Positions 8,496 to 17,080 of a stretch of 64,000 bases of DNA are shown here, piece after piece. Source of the DNA: Aquiflexum gelatinilyticum (GTDB lineage: Bacteria; Bacteroidota; Bacteroidia; Cytophagales; Cyclobacteriaceae); NCBI RefSeq assembly GCF_024741135.1, contig NZ_JANSUY010000021.1, positions 60,334 to 124,333 of the forward strand, given 5' to 3'. Under the pieces are notes generated by a model. That model worked only from the letters and a program-made list of their open reading frames with translations, was not told the origin of the DNA and did no database searches. Numbering within the stretch: the stretch's first letter is position 1; each line of letters opens with the position of its first letter. The translations under genes and the position numbers were made by a program.

Positions 8496-9551
8496 TCAGA
8501 GACCTCTGTTAAACATCTGGATGACCCGCAGGATTTCTGCATCCATCTCTTTGTTTCTCATAACATATTTTTCTTTGGAAATATAACCTCCCTTGATGCT
8601 TATGTAGTACACCATTTTTGTTTTGGAAGGAGCAAAAGTCACCGAAAGGTTATTAGCAGACTCGATTTTCAGGATGTTGTCCGTACTTCCCGCAAAGGAA
8701 TTCACTTTATCGGTGAGGATATTGAATTTGACTCCTTTCTTATAATCAGTGACACTATTAAGAGGAAAAGTAGATTCAAGGGATTTTGGATTTTTCCTGA
8801 GGTTATCCATAATCGAAAGTAAATGCGACCGCTGTGCATCTGTATTTAAATCCACCGTAATGGTTTTTTCCTTGTAGAAGCCAAATTCATTGTAGATTTC
8901 CATCAGGTAATCAAAGAAAGTTTGCCCTGAAGATTTCAATTCATTTTCTTTTTGGGCGATCTCCACTATGATTTTGGAAAAGTCCAAAGCGGAATGGCAG
9001 ACCTGTTGATCGATATTGAAAGCACAGATTGGGCTATTTTCATAGACCTTTTGAACCTCCGCCATTTTTGTTCTCAAATCTCCCGGTTCAATGATTTCGC
9101 TTTGGAATTTCAAACCTGATCTAATGGCCATATTTTCTATCAAGTCCGAAGTATGGATGGATTTTAGGCAAACCATGTCTTCATATTTCCCTGAATCTTT
9201 CCAGATTTTCAATAAAATTGCTGCCAATTGGTGGCTGTTGAGGATTACAAATCCACTTTTTTCATCCTTTTTGACAGCTATAGTCACTCTTTCGTTTGTC
9301 AAATCCGTACCGATGATCAGGTTATACCCTAAGTCGGTCGCTTGCTCGATAGCAGGTTTTAGGTTCATGAAATTGAAAACGGGATTGGGGTTTTCTTTTC
9401 CAGCATCCAACAGAATCTGATCATAGACAAGCTCAGAATCGTCTAAGAGGTTTGTAATTGGATCAATTTTTTCAAATGAGGCAAATAAGATTTTGGCTGT
9501 ATCCATTTCGACAAGCTCTTCTGTTAGTTCTTGAACTGATGCTAAATTCAT
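8496..9551 (-). CDS. Phosphoglucomutase-like pseudoenzyme (catalytic N-terminal domain absent)
   Basis: 351 residues, cytosolic, no signal peptide. The order of motifs follows domains II-IV of alpha-D-phosphohexomutases: IIGTDLTNERVTIAV takes the place of the metal-binding loop DPDxDR; LNSHQLAAILLKIW the place of 'L.GNQ...LL'; CLKSIHTSDLIENMAIRSG the place of 'KTIVTS.L...IA...G'; then FFDYLMEIYNEFGFYKEKTI, a good match to the family's 'L.D.L.EIY..YG.Y.E..'. The active-site phosphoserine domain (TASHNP) is missing. The metal loop has lost its aspartates apart from one (TDLTNER), and the GEES-type sugar loop is not recognisable. It is therefore likely non-catalytic, perhaps regulatory. It converges with the MFS gene. 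Similarity is judged by eye only. Confidence 0.6.
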   Translation of the reverse strand: MNLASVQELTEELVEMDTAKILFASFEKIDPITNLLDDSELVYDQILLDAGKENPNPVFNFMNLKPAIEQATDLGYNLIIGTDLTNERVTIAVKKDEKSGFVILNSHQLAAILLKIWKDSGKYEDMVCLKSIHTSDLIENMAIRSGLKFQSEIIEPGDLRTKMAEVQKVYENSPICAFNIDQQVCHSALDFSKIIVEIAQKENELKSSGQTFFDYLMEIYNEFGFYKEKTITVDLNTDAQRSHLLSIMDNLRKNPKSLESTFPLNSVTDYKKGVKFNILTDKVNSFAGSTDNILKIESANNLSVTFAPSKTKMVYYISIKGGYISKEKYVMRNKEMDAEILRVIQMFNRGL

Positions 9552-9602
9552 GATTATTCTTTTTGAGACGTTGGAATTACTATTTCAGATTTATTTCAAT
9601 TA

Positions 9603-9710
9603 CTAGGCATTCAACATAGTTTTTGCAATAAAATCAGCAAATCCAATGGCGGCAATAGGTGTTGGAGGAGTACCGGTAAGCGTTAAAAAATTGATAAAAG
9701 GTGGACTTTC
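9603..9710 (-). pseudogene. Possible relic of a short coding sequence
   Basis: In the 292-base gap between 9552 and 9843 the minus strand has a 35-codon open stretch ending in TAG whose last residues (GTPPTPIAAIGFADFIAKTM) look protein-like. It has no start codon in a suitable place and is cut by an in-frame TAG upstream. It may be the 3' remnant of a lost gene or part of a dispersed repeat. The rest of the gap shows nothing recognisable. Confidence 0.2.
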
Positions 9711-9843
9711 CTACAAGATCAAATTTGAATTTCAAGTGCTTACATGACGTAAAGATACCAAATCAGGCTTGTAGAAAAAAGGATTAATTGATTTAGCTTT
9801 GATTGACCCAAAGTTTTGATAAATGATTTATGGCTAAATCCAC

Positions 9844-12312
9844 TCAATCAAGATAATACACACGCTTTACCCGGCTGCTGATATTGGTGAGCAATTCATA
9901 AGGGATGGTTCCGATCCTTTCAGAAAGTTCTTTCAGGGAAATTCCGGGGCCATAGATAATTACTTCATCCCCTTCATTGGCCTCGATTCCCGTGATGTTG
10001 ATCATGGTCATGTCCATGCAGACATTGCCGATGACAGGCGCCTTTTTCCCATCGATCAAGACAAAACCTTTACCGTTGCTGAATCTCCTGTCATAGCCAT
10101 CTGCATAGCCCAAAGCGATGGTTGCGATCTTACCGTCTTCATCCATTTTTCCCTTTCTGCTATATCCGATTGTTTGACCTTGGGGGATTGATTTGATTTG
10201 GGAAATGGTGGTTTTCAGCGTACTGATAGGCTTGAGATGGGTTTCAAATTTCCCCGACACCTCGACGCCATAGAGACCGATTCCCAACCTGACCATATCC
10301 ATTTGGTATTCAGGAAATTGGATGATGCCTGCCGAATTGAGTGCATGCCTCATAGGCTTATAATCCAAAGTACCGCTGATGGTATCACACATTTCTACAA
10401 AACTGCGAAGCTGCGCCAATGAAAAATCCCTGTGGATTTCCTCGTCTGCACCCACTAGATGAGTGTAAATGCTCTCAATGATCAATTGTGGATAACTTTT
10501 GATCATTGAAATCAATTCTTGAACATGTTCCTGTTCAAAACCGAGCCTATGCATGCCCGTATCCATGTCCAAATGGACCTTCATGGAGATATTCCTGTTT
10601 TGGCAAAATTTACCTAACTGCCTAAAAAAATCAGGACTGTACACTACAGGTTCTAGATCAAACTTTTCAAGGTGGATAAAAGACTCCTGAACAGGATTGA
10701 GCACCATAATCGGCAGTCGGATGCCTTCTTCCCTGAGTGCAACCCCCTCGTCAGTATAGGCCACAGCAAGGTAATCTGCACGTAATTGCTGCAGGTGGTT
10801 GGCGATTTCGGCTGCCCCACCGCCATAGGCAAAGGCCTTGACCATGACCATGACTTTGGTGTTTGGCAAGATTTGGGTTTTGTAAAAATTGTAGTTATGG
10901 GTCAAAGCATTGAGGTTAATCTCCAAAGTCGTCCCGTGAATCCTTTGTTGAAGCCTGTTGACAACCGCCTCAAATCCGAATTTTCTGGCCCCTGTCACCA
11001 GTATCAGGTCATTTTCAAAATCCTCTTGGGAAATATGGGAAATCAATGCTTCTGTATTTGGGAAAAACACGGATTTACCTTGGTAGCTATTGGTGACCAA
11101 TTTTATCTTTTCTCCGACCCCGATGAAGAAATCGATTTGGTGGAAATTCAGAAGTTCGCCAACTTCTGTATAGACGATTTCAGTATTTCCGACCTGAAGC
11201 ATGTCAGAAAGGACAATGACTTTCCTTCTTTTTGGCCTTTGCGCAGCCATAAAGTCCAAAGCCAACCTCAATCCAGCCAAATCATTGTTGTAGGTATCGT
11301 CGATTATCAGACAGTCATTGATTCCTGGTTTTAAAGTAAGCCGCATCTCGACCGCCTTGAGGTGGTTAAGGCCTTCCTGAATCAATGCCTCATCTAGCCC
11401 CAAAGAAAGAGAGGCCACAATCACATGTCGGATATTCTCCAAAGAAGCTTGGTCCGCAAAGGGCACCGAAAAAGTAAAAACACTCAAATCCGGCTTCATC
11501 AGCAGGATTTTGGATCGGTCTGATTCCTTTTTGATTGAAAGTGTATAGTCTGCTCCTGCCGTATCTGACCAAGAGATGAGTCTGTTTGAATCATATTTGG
11601 AAGTAAGCAAATCATGAATTTTTGAATGTTCTTTCCTGTATATGATAAGCTTGCTGTTTTCAAAAAGTATAGCTTTCTCAGCCAATTTTTGATTTTGGGA
11701 TTCAAAACCCTCCTCGTGTGCAGTTCCGATATTGGTAAAAATTCCAATTTCAGGCTTGAGAATAGCTTCAAGTTTCATCATTTCCCTAGGCTTGGAAATG
11801 CCCGCCTCCATGATAGCAACCTGATGGTTTTGCTCGATTCCAAATACCGAAAGCGGTACACCCACTTGACTGTTGTAGCTTTTTGGGCTTTTGGCTACTG
11901 CATATTTCTGCCCCAAAACTTGTCCTAGCCATTCTTTGACAATGGTTTTGCCGTTGCTTCCTGTGATGCCGACCAGAGGACCGGAAAAAAGGGACCGCTC
12001 ATAGGCTGCTAACTTTTGTAAAGCCTCATGTAGGTTATCCACAACAATGAAGGTACTGTCTGTAGTCAAATTATCTAAAACGGTGCTTCCTTTCTGAATC
12101 AAAAAGCTTCGTACTCCTTCCTCATGTACAGATTTGATAAAATCATGTCCATCAAACTTCGCCCCTTTGAGCGCTACAAAAAGTGTTTTTGACGGTTCAA
12201 GGATATTTCGGGAATCAATGGAAATCCAAGCTACAAGCCCTTGCCCGGATTGGGAAATCACTTCACCATCCACCAATCCACTTATTTGATGAGTTGTGAG
12301 AGATTGGATCAT
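9844..12312 (-). CDS. murF-alr: Bifunctional UDP-MurNAc-tripeptide:D-Ala-D-Ala ligase / alanine racemase
   Basis: 822 residues, a natural fusion known in Bacteroidota. Residues 1 to about 455 are MurF: the Mur-ligase P-loop GITGSNGKT is at 115-123, followed by the ligase centre and C-terminal domain (IDDTYNNDLAGLRLAL). It adds D-Ala-D-Ala to UDP-MurNAc-tripeptide. The remainder is PLP-dependent alanine racemase. The PLP-lysine motif appears as VMVKAFAYGGG near residue 491 (usual form VVKANAYGHG, so N and H are replaced here). The substrate and Tyr motifs are THLVGADEE and GYADGYDRRFSNG. It makes and uses D-alanine for cell-wall precursors in the cytoplasm. It leads into an LPG-synthase-like gene 24 bases upstream on the chromosome's minus strand. 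Two DnaA boxes (10487, 12035) lie inside. Confidence 0.95.
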   Translation of the reverse strand: MIQSLTTHQISGLVDGEVISQSGQGLVAWISIDSRNILEPSKTLFVALKGAKFDGHDFIKSVHEEGVRSFLIQKGSTVLDNLTTDSTFIVVDNLHEALQKLAAYERSLFSGPLVGITGSNGKTIVKEWLGQVLGQKYAVAKSPKSYNSQVGVPLSVFGIEQNHQVAIMEAGISKPREMMKLEAILKPEIGIFTNIGTAHEEGFESQNQKLAEKAILFENSKLIIYRKEHSKIHDLLTSKYDSNRLISWSDTAGADYTLSIKKESDRSKILLMKPDLSVFTFSVPFADQASLENIRHVIVASLSLGLDEALIQEGLNHLKAVEMRLTLKPGINDCLIIDDTYNNDLAGLRLALDFMAAQRPKRRKVIVLSDMLQVGNTEIVYTEVGELLNFHQIDFFIGVGEKIKLVTNSYQGKSVFFPNTEALISHISQEDFENDLILVTGARKFGFEAVVNRLQQRIHGTTLEINLNALTHNYNFYKTQILPNTKVMVMVKAFAYGGGAAEIANHLQQLRADYLAVAYTDEGVALREEGIRLPIMVLNPVQESFIHLEKFDLEPVVYSPDFFRQLGKFCQNRNISMKVHLDMDTGMHRLGFEQEHVQELISMIKSYPQLIIESIYTHLVGADEEIHRDFSLAQLRSFVEMCDTISGTLDYKPMRHALNSAGIIQFPEYQMDMVRLGIGLYGVEVSGKFETHLKPISTLKTTISQIKSIPQGQTIGYSRKGKMDEDGKIATIALGYADGYDRRFSNGKGFVLIDGKKAPVIGNVCMDMTMINITGIEANEGDEVIIYGPGISLKELSERIGTIPYELLTNISSRVKRVYYLD

Positions 12313-12335
12313 AGAATAATATTAAGGGTTTGGCT

Positions 12336-13391
12336 TTATTCTTCTTTCTTTTTGAAAAATACCTGCTTGATCCATCTTGGTAGAAAAATGGCTCCTAATA
12401 TCAGATAAGGATAGTAAGAAAGCATTCTCCAAAGAATACTAGTGACAAAAGTGTAGCCGTTCAGGAACTCTGCAAAGAACTGCCCAAAGAAAAACTCCGC
12501 AGTGCCGCTGCTACCGGGGGTAGGGGAAATCATCATTACGATCCACATGATTACCTGTCTTGCAAAAATCACTACATGCTCCGAAATGCTCAATGATTCA
12601 TAAGCCCCGATCAAAGCATTGAGCATAAGGTACCTTGAGCTCCAAATAAAGATAGTAGCCCCAACAATAGGTAGCCAATATTTGTAATTTTTTCCTATCA
12701 GTTCCTTTGAGGCTTCGATGATTTGATTGCCATATTCATTGGCTGAATGCTTCCATTTTTTTAGCCACCTGATGGAATAAATCTTAAGTAAAACCCATTT
12801 GAATACCCTTGGCTTATAGAATAATGCCAGAGCCATCACAAGAGAATAGGAGGCATAAAGGCCATAACTTACCCAAAACAAAACTTCAAGGCTTCTTCCT
12901 AGCCTCATTTCCATCATTCTACTCGCCGGAAATATATGGCCTTGGGCAAAATAAAGGATGATGGGTGCGCCAATCACAAAGAATAAATTATCCAAAATAG
13001 CAGTCACCATGACATAGGCGATGGCCTTGCCAAGTTTGATTCCTTCCTTGTTTAAAATGAAAATCGCCACAGCGGAACCTCCCACCACAGATGGCGTCAC
13101 TGCCGAGGCAAATTCCCAGAGGATGATGACATAAAGTGCACGTCCCCAAGTGAGTTGTTGGTCTGTGACCGCCCTGATCCGGTATATATATCCCAAATCC
13201 CGAAACAAAATGACAACAATGGCTAACAGAATCCACCAGATCGATCCATCAAATACACCTTTTAAGGTTTGGGCATTGATATTGGGATCGAGATAAAACA
13301 TCAAAAAAACTATTCCCAAACCAATAAGTATCGGAAACCAGACCTTATTGGGGTTGAGGGTTGCAAAAATCTGCTTGTTATCTAGTTTCAT
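12336..13391 (-). CDS. LPG-synthase/UPF0104-type integral membrane protein
   Basis: 351 residues with about eight hydrophobic helices. Conserved family features are seen: a glycine/serine-rich turn SAVTPSVVGGSAVAIFIL, and SPTPGSSGTAEFFFGQFF near the C terminus. Both are typical of the lysylphosphatidylglycerol synthase transmembrane (flippase-like) family. The C-terminal soluble aminoacyl-transferase domain of MprF is absent, so it is the membrane part alone; its substrate is unknown, possibly lipid or polyprenyl-linked. It sits between scpA (3 bases away) and murF-alr in a minus-strand run, which suggests co-transcription. Confidence 0.8.
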   Translation of the reverse strand: MKLDNKQIFATLNPNKVWFPILIGLGIVFLMFYLDPNINAQTLKGVFDGSIWWILLAIVVILFRDLGYIYRIRAVTDQQLTWGRALYVIILWEFASAVTPSVVGGSAVAIFILNKEGIKLGKAIAYVMVTAILDNLFFVIGAPIILYFAQGHIFPASRMMEMRLGRSLEVLFWVSYGLYASYSLVMALALFYKPRVFKWVLLKIYSIRWLKKWKHSANEYGNQIIEASKELIGKNYKYWLPIVGATIFIWSSRYLMLNALIGAYESLSISEHVVIFARQVIMWIVMMISPTPGSSGTAEFFFGQFFAEFLNGYTFVTSILWRMLSYYPYLILGAIFLPRWIKQVFFKKKEE

Positions 13392-13394
13392 ATC

Positions 13395-14144
13395 CTATAC
13401 CGAAGGAACTGTTTCTTGCTTTTCTACCCAAAAATTGTTGAACCCTTCACCTATAGTAATGGTAACCATAGATAATTGTAATAATTCCAAAATCGCCAAG
13501 AAAGTGTAAATCACAAAGATTTTTTCAGGCTTGTAGCTGATAAACTCAGTAAAAGCGACCCGGTCTTTCCATGACATTTTTTCGAGGATAAAGTCTTTTT
13601 GCTGCCCAATGGTATAAGGATACTGTATGACGGTATGTTTTGTTTCATCTGTTCTTGAACTGTACTTTGACATGACCTTTTGAAATACTTTCAAAAGCTT
13701 GTACAGGTCCAAATCTTGCATTTCTGCATCGACATCATCTGCCTTAGCCAGCTGTTTGAGTTCTGAAAGGATGTTCCCTCTCTGCTGTTTGGCAAGCCTC
13801 GCCTCTTCCAGTTTCCCTAATTCGAGGATGACTGATTTGTACTTTTTATATTCCAATAAATGCCGGATCAATTCTTCCCTTGGATCAATTTCTTCCCCAT
13901 TTTCGTCCAATTCTGGGCGGGGAATCAGCATTTTGGATTTAATTTTCATCAATGTAGCGGCAAAAAGGATGAAATCACTTGCCACCTCGATTTCCATTTT
14001 TTCAAGATGATGGATATAATCAAGAAAATCCTGAGTGATTTTTGAAATCGGAATATCATAAATATCCAGCTCATCCCTTTCGATGAAAAACAGCATCAAA
14101 TCGAATGGCCCTTCGAAAAGTGGTAATTTGATTTCAAAACTCAC
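13395..14144 (-). CDS. scpA: Segregation and condensation protein A
   Basis: 249 residues. The N terminus FEIKLPLFEGPFDLMLFFIE is the ScpA/kleisin signature, followed by DIYDIPISKITQDFLDYI and the helical ASDFILFAATLMKIKSKMLIPRP segment. ScpA bridges the heads of the SMC dimer together with ScpB to load and compact replicated chromosomes. Length is usual for the family. It is the first gene of a minus-strand run with the UPF0104-type protein, and is divergent from dxs across a 184-base gap (14145-14328). scpB is not in the window. Confidence 0.92.
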   Translation of the reverse strand: MSFEIKLPLFEGPFDLMLFFIERDELDIYDIPISKITQDFLDYIHHLEKMEIEVASDFILFAATLMKIKSKMLIPRPELDENGEEIDPREELIRHLLEYKKYKSVILELGKLEEARLAKQQRGNILSELKQLAKADDVDAEMQDLDLYKLLKVFQKVMSKYSSRTDETKHTVIQYPYTIGQQKDFILEKMSWKDRVAFTEFISYKPEKIFVIYTFLAILELLQLSMVTITIGEGFNNFWVEKQETVPSV

Positions 14145-14281
14145 TGTAAACTATTTTATTTTCTTAATTTTGCACATTAATCTTGTCCAAAGATATCCAA
14201 ATAATGGTAATTTATTCATTTGGGACATAAAAAGACCCTTTTTCAATCCTGATAAAATTCAAAGAAAATTTTGAAAAACAA

Positions 14282-14310
14282 TTGAGGTTGACAAATGTTA
14301 ATTACCTTTA
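14282..14310 (+). promoter_or_regulatory. Putative dxs promoter (Bacteroidota type)
   Basis: TTG at 14282-14284, 18 bases, then TACCTTTA at 14303-14310. This is close to the Bacteroidota primary sigma consensus TTG-N19-TAnnTTTG, ending 18 bases before the dxs ATG. A second candidate -7 element TAATTTTG lies at 14165-14172. Assigned by consensus only. Confidence 0.35.
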
Positions 14311-14328
14311 TTAAGAACCGTATTGCTG

Positions 14329-16245
14329 ATGATCATCAAACCAGGAAAATTACTCGCAAAGATCGATTCACCCGCCGATCTTAAAAAGCTTTCTAAAGAC
14401 CAATTGGTACAGATCTGTGATGAACTGAGACAGTTTATCGTTGACAATGTGTCTGTTTATGGAGGGCATTTTGGTGCGAGCCTTGGTGTAGTGGAGCTTA
14501 CAGTAGCGCTGCATTATGTCCTTAATACGCCAGAAGATCAGCTTGTTTGGGACGTGGGACACCAAGCATATGGGCACAAAATATTGACCGGAAGAAAAGG
14601 TCAATTTCATACAAACAGGCTTTATGGCGGACTTTCTGGTTTTCCCAAAAGGAAAGAAAGCGTATATGATACTTTTGGAGTTGGGCATTCAAGTACCTCT
14701 ATTTCAGCTGCCTTAGGCATGGCAGTGGCATCCAAATACAAGGGAGATTCCAAAAAACAACATGTAGCCGTCATCGGAGACGGCTCCATGACCGGCGGTA
14801 TGGCTTTCGAAGCAATGAACCATGCAGGAGTTTCAGATACCAATATGCTGATTATCCTCAATGACAACTGCATGTCGATCGACCCTAACGTAGGAGCATT
14901 GAAAGATTATCTGACTGACATTACCACTTCCCATACCTACAACAAAGTCAAAGACGAAGTTTGGAATCTGCTTGGCAAGATCTCGATGTTTGGTTCCTCG
15001 GCGCAGGATATTGTATCCAAAGTGGAAGGAGCCATCAAATCTGCCGTCTTGAAGCAAAGTAACCTCTTTGAATCATTGAATCTCAGGTATTTTGGACCGG
15101 TAGATGGCCATGATGTCCATCATTTGGTAGAAATACTTGCAGACATGAGAGATATTCCCGGTCCAAAAATCCTTCATTGTGTCACAGTTAAAGGCAAAGG
15201 TTATGCCCCTGCCGAGACTGGAAACAAAACCACTTGGCATGCACCCGGGCTTTTTGACAAAGTGACCGGTGAGATTTACAAAAAAATCCCTACCACACCA
15301 CAGGCTCCAAAATACCAAGATGTCTTTGGCCATACCATCGTTGAGCTTGCCAAAGAAAACGATAAAATCATGGGGGTTACCCCGGCGATGCCATCCGGTT
15401 CTTCCATGAATATCATGATGAAAGAAATGCCGGATAGGGCTTTTGACGTGGGGATAGCAGAGCAACATGCCGTCACCTTTTCAGCAGGACTTGCTACTCA
15501 GGGATTGATTCCTTTCTGTAACATATACAGCTCTTTCATGCAAAGGGCTTATGATCAAGTGGTCCATGACGTTTGTCTACAAAACCTCCAAGTGGTGTTT
15601 TGCCTGGATAGAGCAGGTTTTGCAGGGGCTGATGGTCCGACCCATCATGGTGCCTATGACATTTCCTTTTTCAGATGTATCCCCAATATTGTGGTTTCTT
15701 CACCCATGGATGAGGAAGAATTAAGAAACCTGATGTACACAGCCACCAAATTTGAGGGTCCATTTTCCATCAGGTACCCAAGGGGTCAGGGGGTGATGGT
15801 AGATTGGAGAACCCCGATGAGGGAAATTCCAATTGGTCAGGGTAGGATTATTCGTGAAGGAGAGGACATTGCGATTTTGACGATTGGCCACATAGGCAAT
15901 TACGCTGTGACCGCCTGCGACATGCTCGAAAAAGAAGGCTTCAATCCTGCCCATTATGACATGAGGTTTGTAAAACCCCTGGATGAGGCAATGCTGCATG
16001 AGGTTTTTAGTAAATTCAAAAAAGTAGTGACGGTGGAAGATGGATGCCTCATGGGGGGATTTGGGTCTGCAGTTTTAGAATGGATGGTGGACAACAGCTA
16101 CCAAGCACAAGTCAAAAGATTGGGTATCCCTGATAGGGTAGTGGAACATGGTGAACAAATCGAACTCCACAGAGAATGTGGCTTTGATCCTGAAGGCATT
16201 GCAAATGCTGTAAAGCAAATGGCTGAAACTGCGGTAGAAAAGTAA
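14329..16245 (+). CDS. dxs: 1-deoxy-D-xylulose-5-phosphate synthase
   Basis: 638 residues from ATG 14329 (in-frame TTG at 14323 is less likely). Dxs condenses pyruvate and glyceraldehyde-3-phosphate, the first step of the MEP isoprenoid pathway, using thiamine diphosphate and Mg2+. Visible motifs: VWDVGHQAYGHKILTGR, the TPP/Mg motif GDGSMTGG...NDN (IGDGSMTGGMAFEAMNHAG then LNDNCMSID), the transketolase Glu in VGIAEQHAVTFSAGLA, and DGPTHHGAYD. The C-terminal transketolase domain ends in a conserved GIPD region. Length is standard. It is divergent from scpA; a terminator follows at 16269. Confidence 0.96.
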   Translation: MIIKPGKLLAKIDSPADLKKLSKDQLVQICDELRQFIVDNVSVYGGHFGASLGVVELTVALHYVLNTPEDQLVWDVGHQAYGHKILTGRKGQFHTNRLYGGLSGFPKRKESVYDTFGVGHSSTSISAALGMAVASKYKGDSKKQHVAVIGDGSMTGGMAFEAMNHAGVSDTNMLIILNDNCMSIDPNVGALKDYLTDITTSHTYNKVKDEVWNLLGKISMFGSSAQDIVSKVEGAIKSAVLKQSNLFESLNLRYFGPVDGHDVHHLVEILADMRDIPGPKILHCVTVKGKGYAPAETGNKTTWHAPGLFDKVTGEIYKKIPTTPQAPKYQDVFGHTIVELAKENDKIMGVTPAMPSGSSMNIMMKEMPDRAFDVGIAEQHAVTFSAGLATQGLIPFCNIYSSFMQRAYDQVVHDVCLQNLQVVFCLDRAGFAGADGPTHHGAYDISFFRCIPNIVVSSPMDEEELRNLMYTATKFEGPFSIRYPRGQGVMVDWRTPMREIPIGQGRIIREGEDIAILTIGHIGNYAVTACDMLEKEGFNPAHYDMRFVKPLDEAMLHEVFSKFKKVVTVEDGCLMGGFGSAVLEWMVDNSYQAQVKRLGIPDRVVEHGEQIELHRECGFDPEGIANAVKQMAETAVEK

Positions 16246-16268
16246 CCAAAAAATTACCCCTAAAATTT

Positions 16269-16294
16269 AAATCCCGGCCATAAGCCGGGATTTT
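16269..16294 (+). terminator. Rho-independent terminator of dxs
   Basis: AATCCCGGC-CATAA-GCCGGGATT stem-loop followed directly by TTTT, 24 bases past the dxs stop and 15 bases before the next start. Confidence 0.85.
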
Positions 16295-16308
16295 GTATTT
16301 TTGGACAT

Positions 16309-17070
16309 ATGATCAAATTTGTTTCAAACGGCAAAGGCAACCCCATCATTCTAATCCATGGATTCTGTGAATCCAAGGAAATGTGGATAACTCATTCTAA
16401 GGAATTGGCCAAAAGCCATACGGTTTATTGCATTGACCTGCCCGGTTTTGGTGAAAGTCCTTTGGAACAGGATAACATAACTTTGGAAGAAGTTGCAGTT
16501 ATACTTCATGATTGGATAGAAGAAGAAGGTATCCAAAATCCAGCTGTCATCGGTCATTCATTGGGTGGATATGTGGCCTTGGCTATGGCAGAACTGATGG
16601 GAAATGACTTGGCAGCAATCGGCTTGTTTCACTCAACTGCATTTCCGGATGATGAAGAAAAAAAGAAAACCCGAAACAAAACCATCACCTTCATCAAAAA
16701 ACACGGTGTGGATAAGTTTATTGATTCTTTCGTTCCCCCTCTTTTTAGCGAACAGCACCGAATTACCCATAAAAATAAAATTGAAGAATTGACTGCCTTG
16801 GGTAAAAAAAGTTCCAAGAAAGGAGTCCTTGCTTATTTGTCTGCCATGCGGGACAGAAAGGACCGTATGGAGGTTTGGAAAAACTTTCTTGGCAGAAAGT
16901 TGATGATCGCCGGAGTTTTAGATGGGGCAGTCAAAATTGAAGGTAGCCGAATGCACGAACCTTATGCCGATGACTACTTCGAATTACCGGAGGTAGGGCA
17001 TATGGGAATGTTTGAAGAAGAGGAAAAAACGTTGATAATTATCCAAGATTTTCTTTCAAAGATCGGGTAA
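16309..17070 (+). CDS. Alpha/beta hydrolase
   Basis: 253 residues, cytosolic. It has the hydrolase oxyanion segment LIHGFCESKEMW, the strand LPGFGESP, the nucleophile elbow GHSLGG with Ser84, and a terminal histidine in PEVGHMGMFEEE. The sequence resembles the MenH/BioH/haloalkane-like branch but no menaquinone or biotin genes are nearby, so the substrate stays open. It starts 15 bases after the dxs terminator and is convergent with the cryptochrome gene. Two perfect DnaA boxes (16382 and 16707) are inside, translating as Met-Trp-Ile-Thr and Gly-Val-Asp-Lys. Confidence 0.82.
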   Translation: MIKFVSNGKGNPIILIHGFCESKEMWITHSKELAKSHTVYCIDLPGFGESPLEQDNITLEEVAVILHDWIEEEGIQNPAVIGHSLGGYVALAMAELMGNDLAAIGLFHSTAFPDDEEKKKTRNKTITFIKKHGVDKFIDSFVPPLFSEQHRITHKNKIEELTALGKKSSKKGVLAYLSAMRDRKDRMEVWKNFLGRKLMIAGVLDGAVKIEGSRMHEPYADDYFELPEVGHMGMFEEEEKTLIIIQDFLSKIG

Positions 17071-17080
17071 TCCTATTTTT

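Noticed and set aside
9646..9747. 33-codon plus-strand open frame with ATG
   Set aside because: Very short, composition not protein-like compared with the opposite strand relic, and no promoter or homologue recognised.
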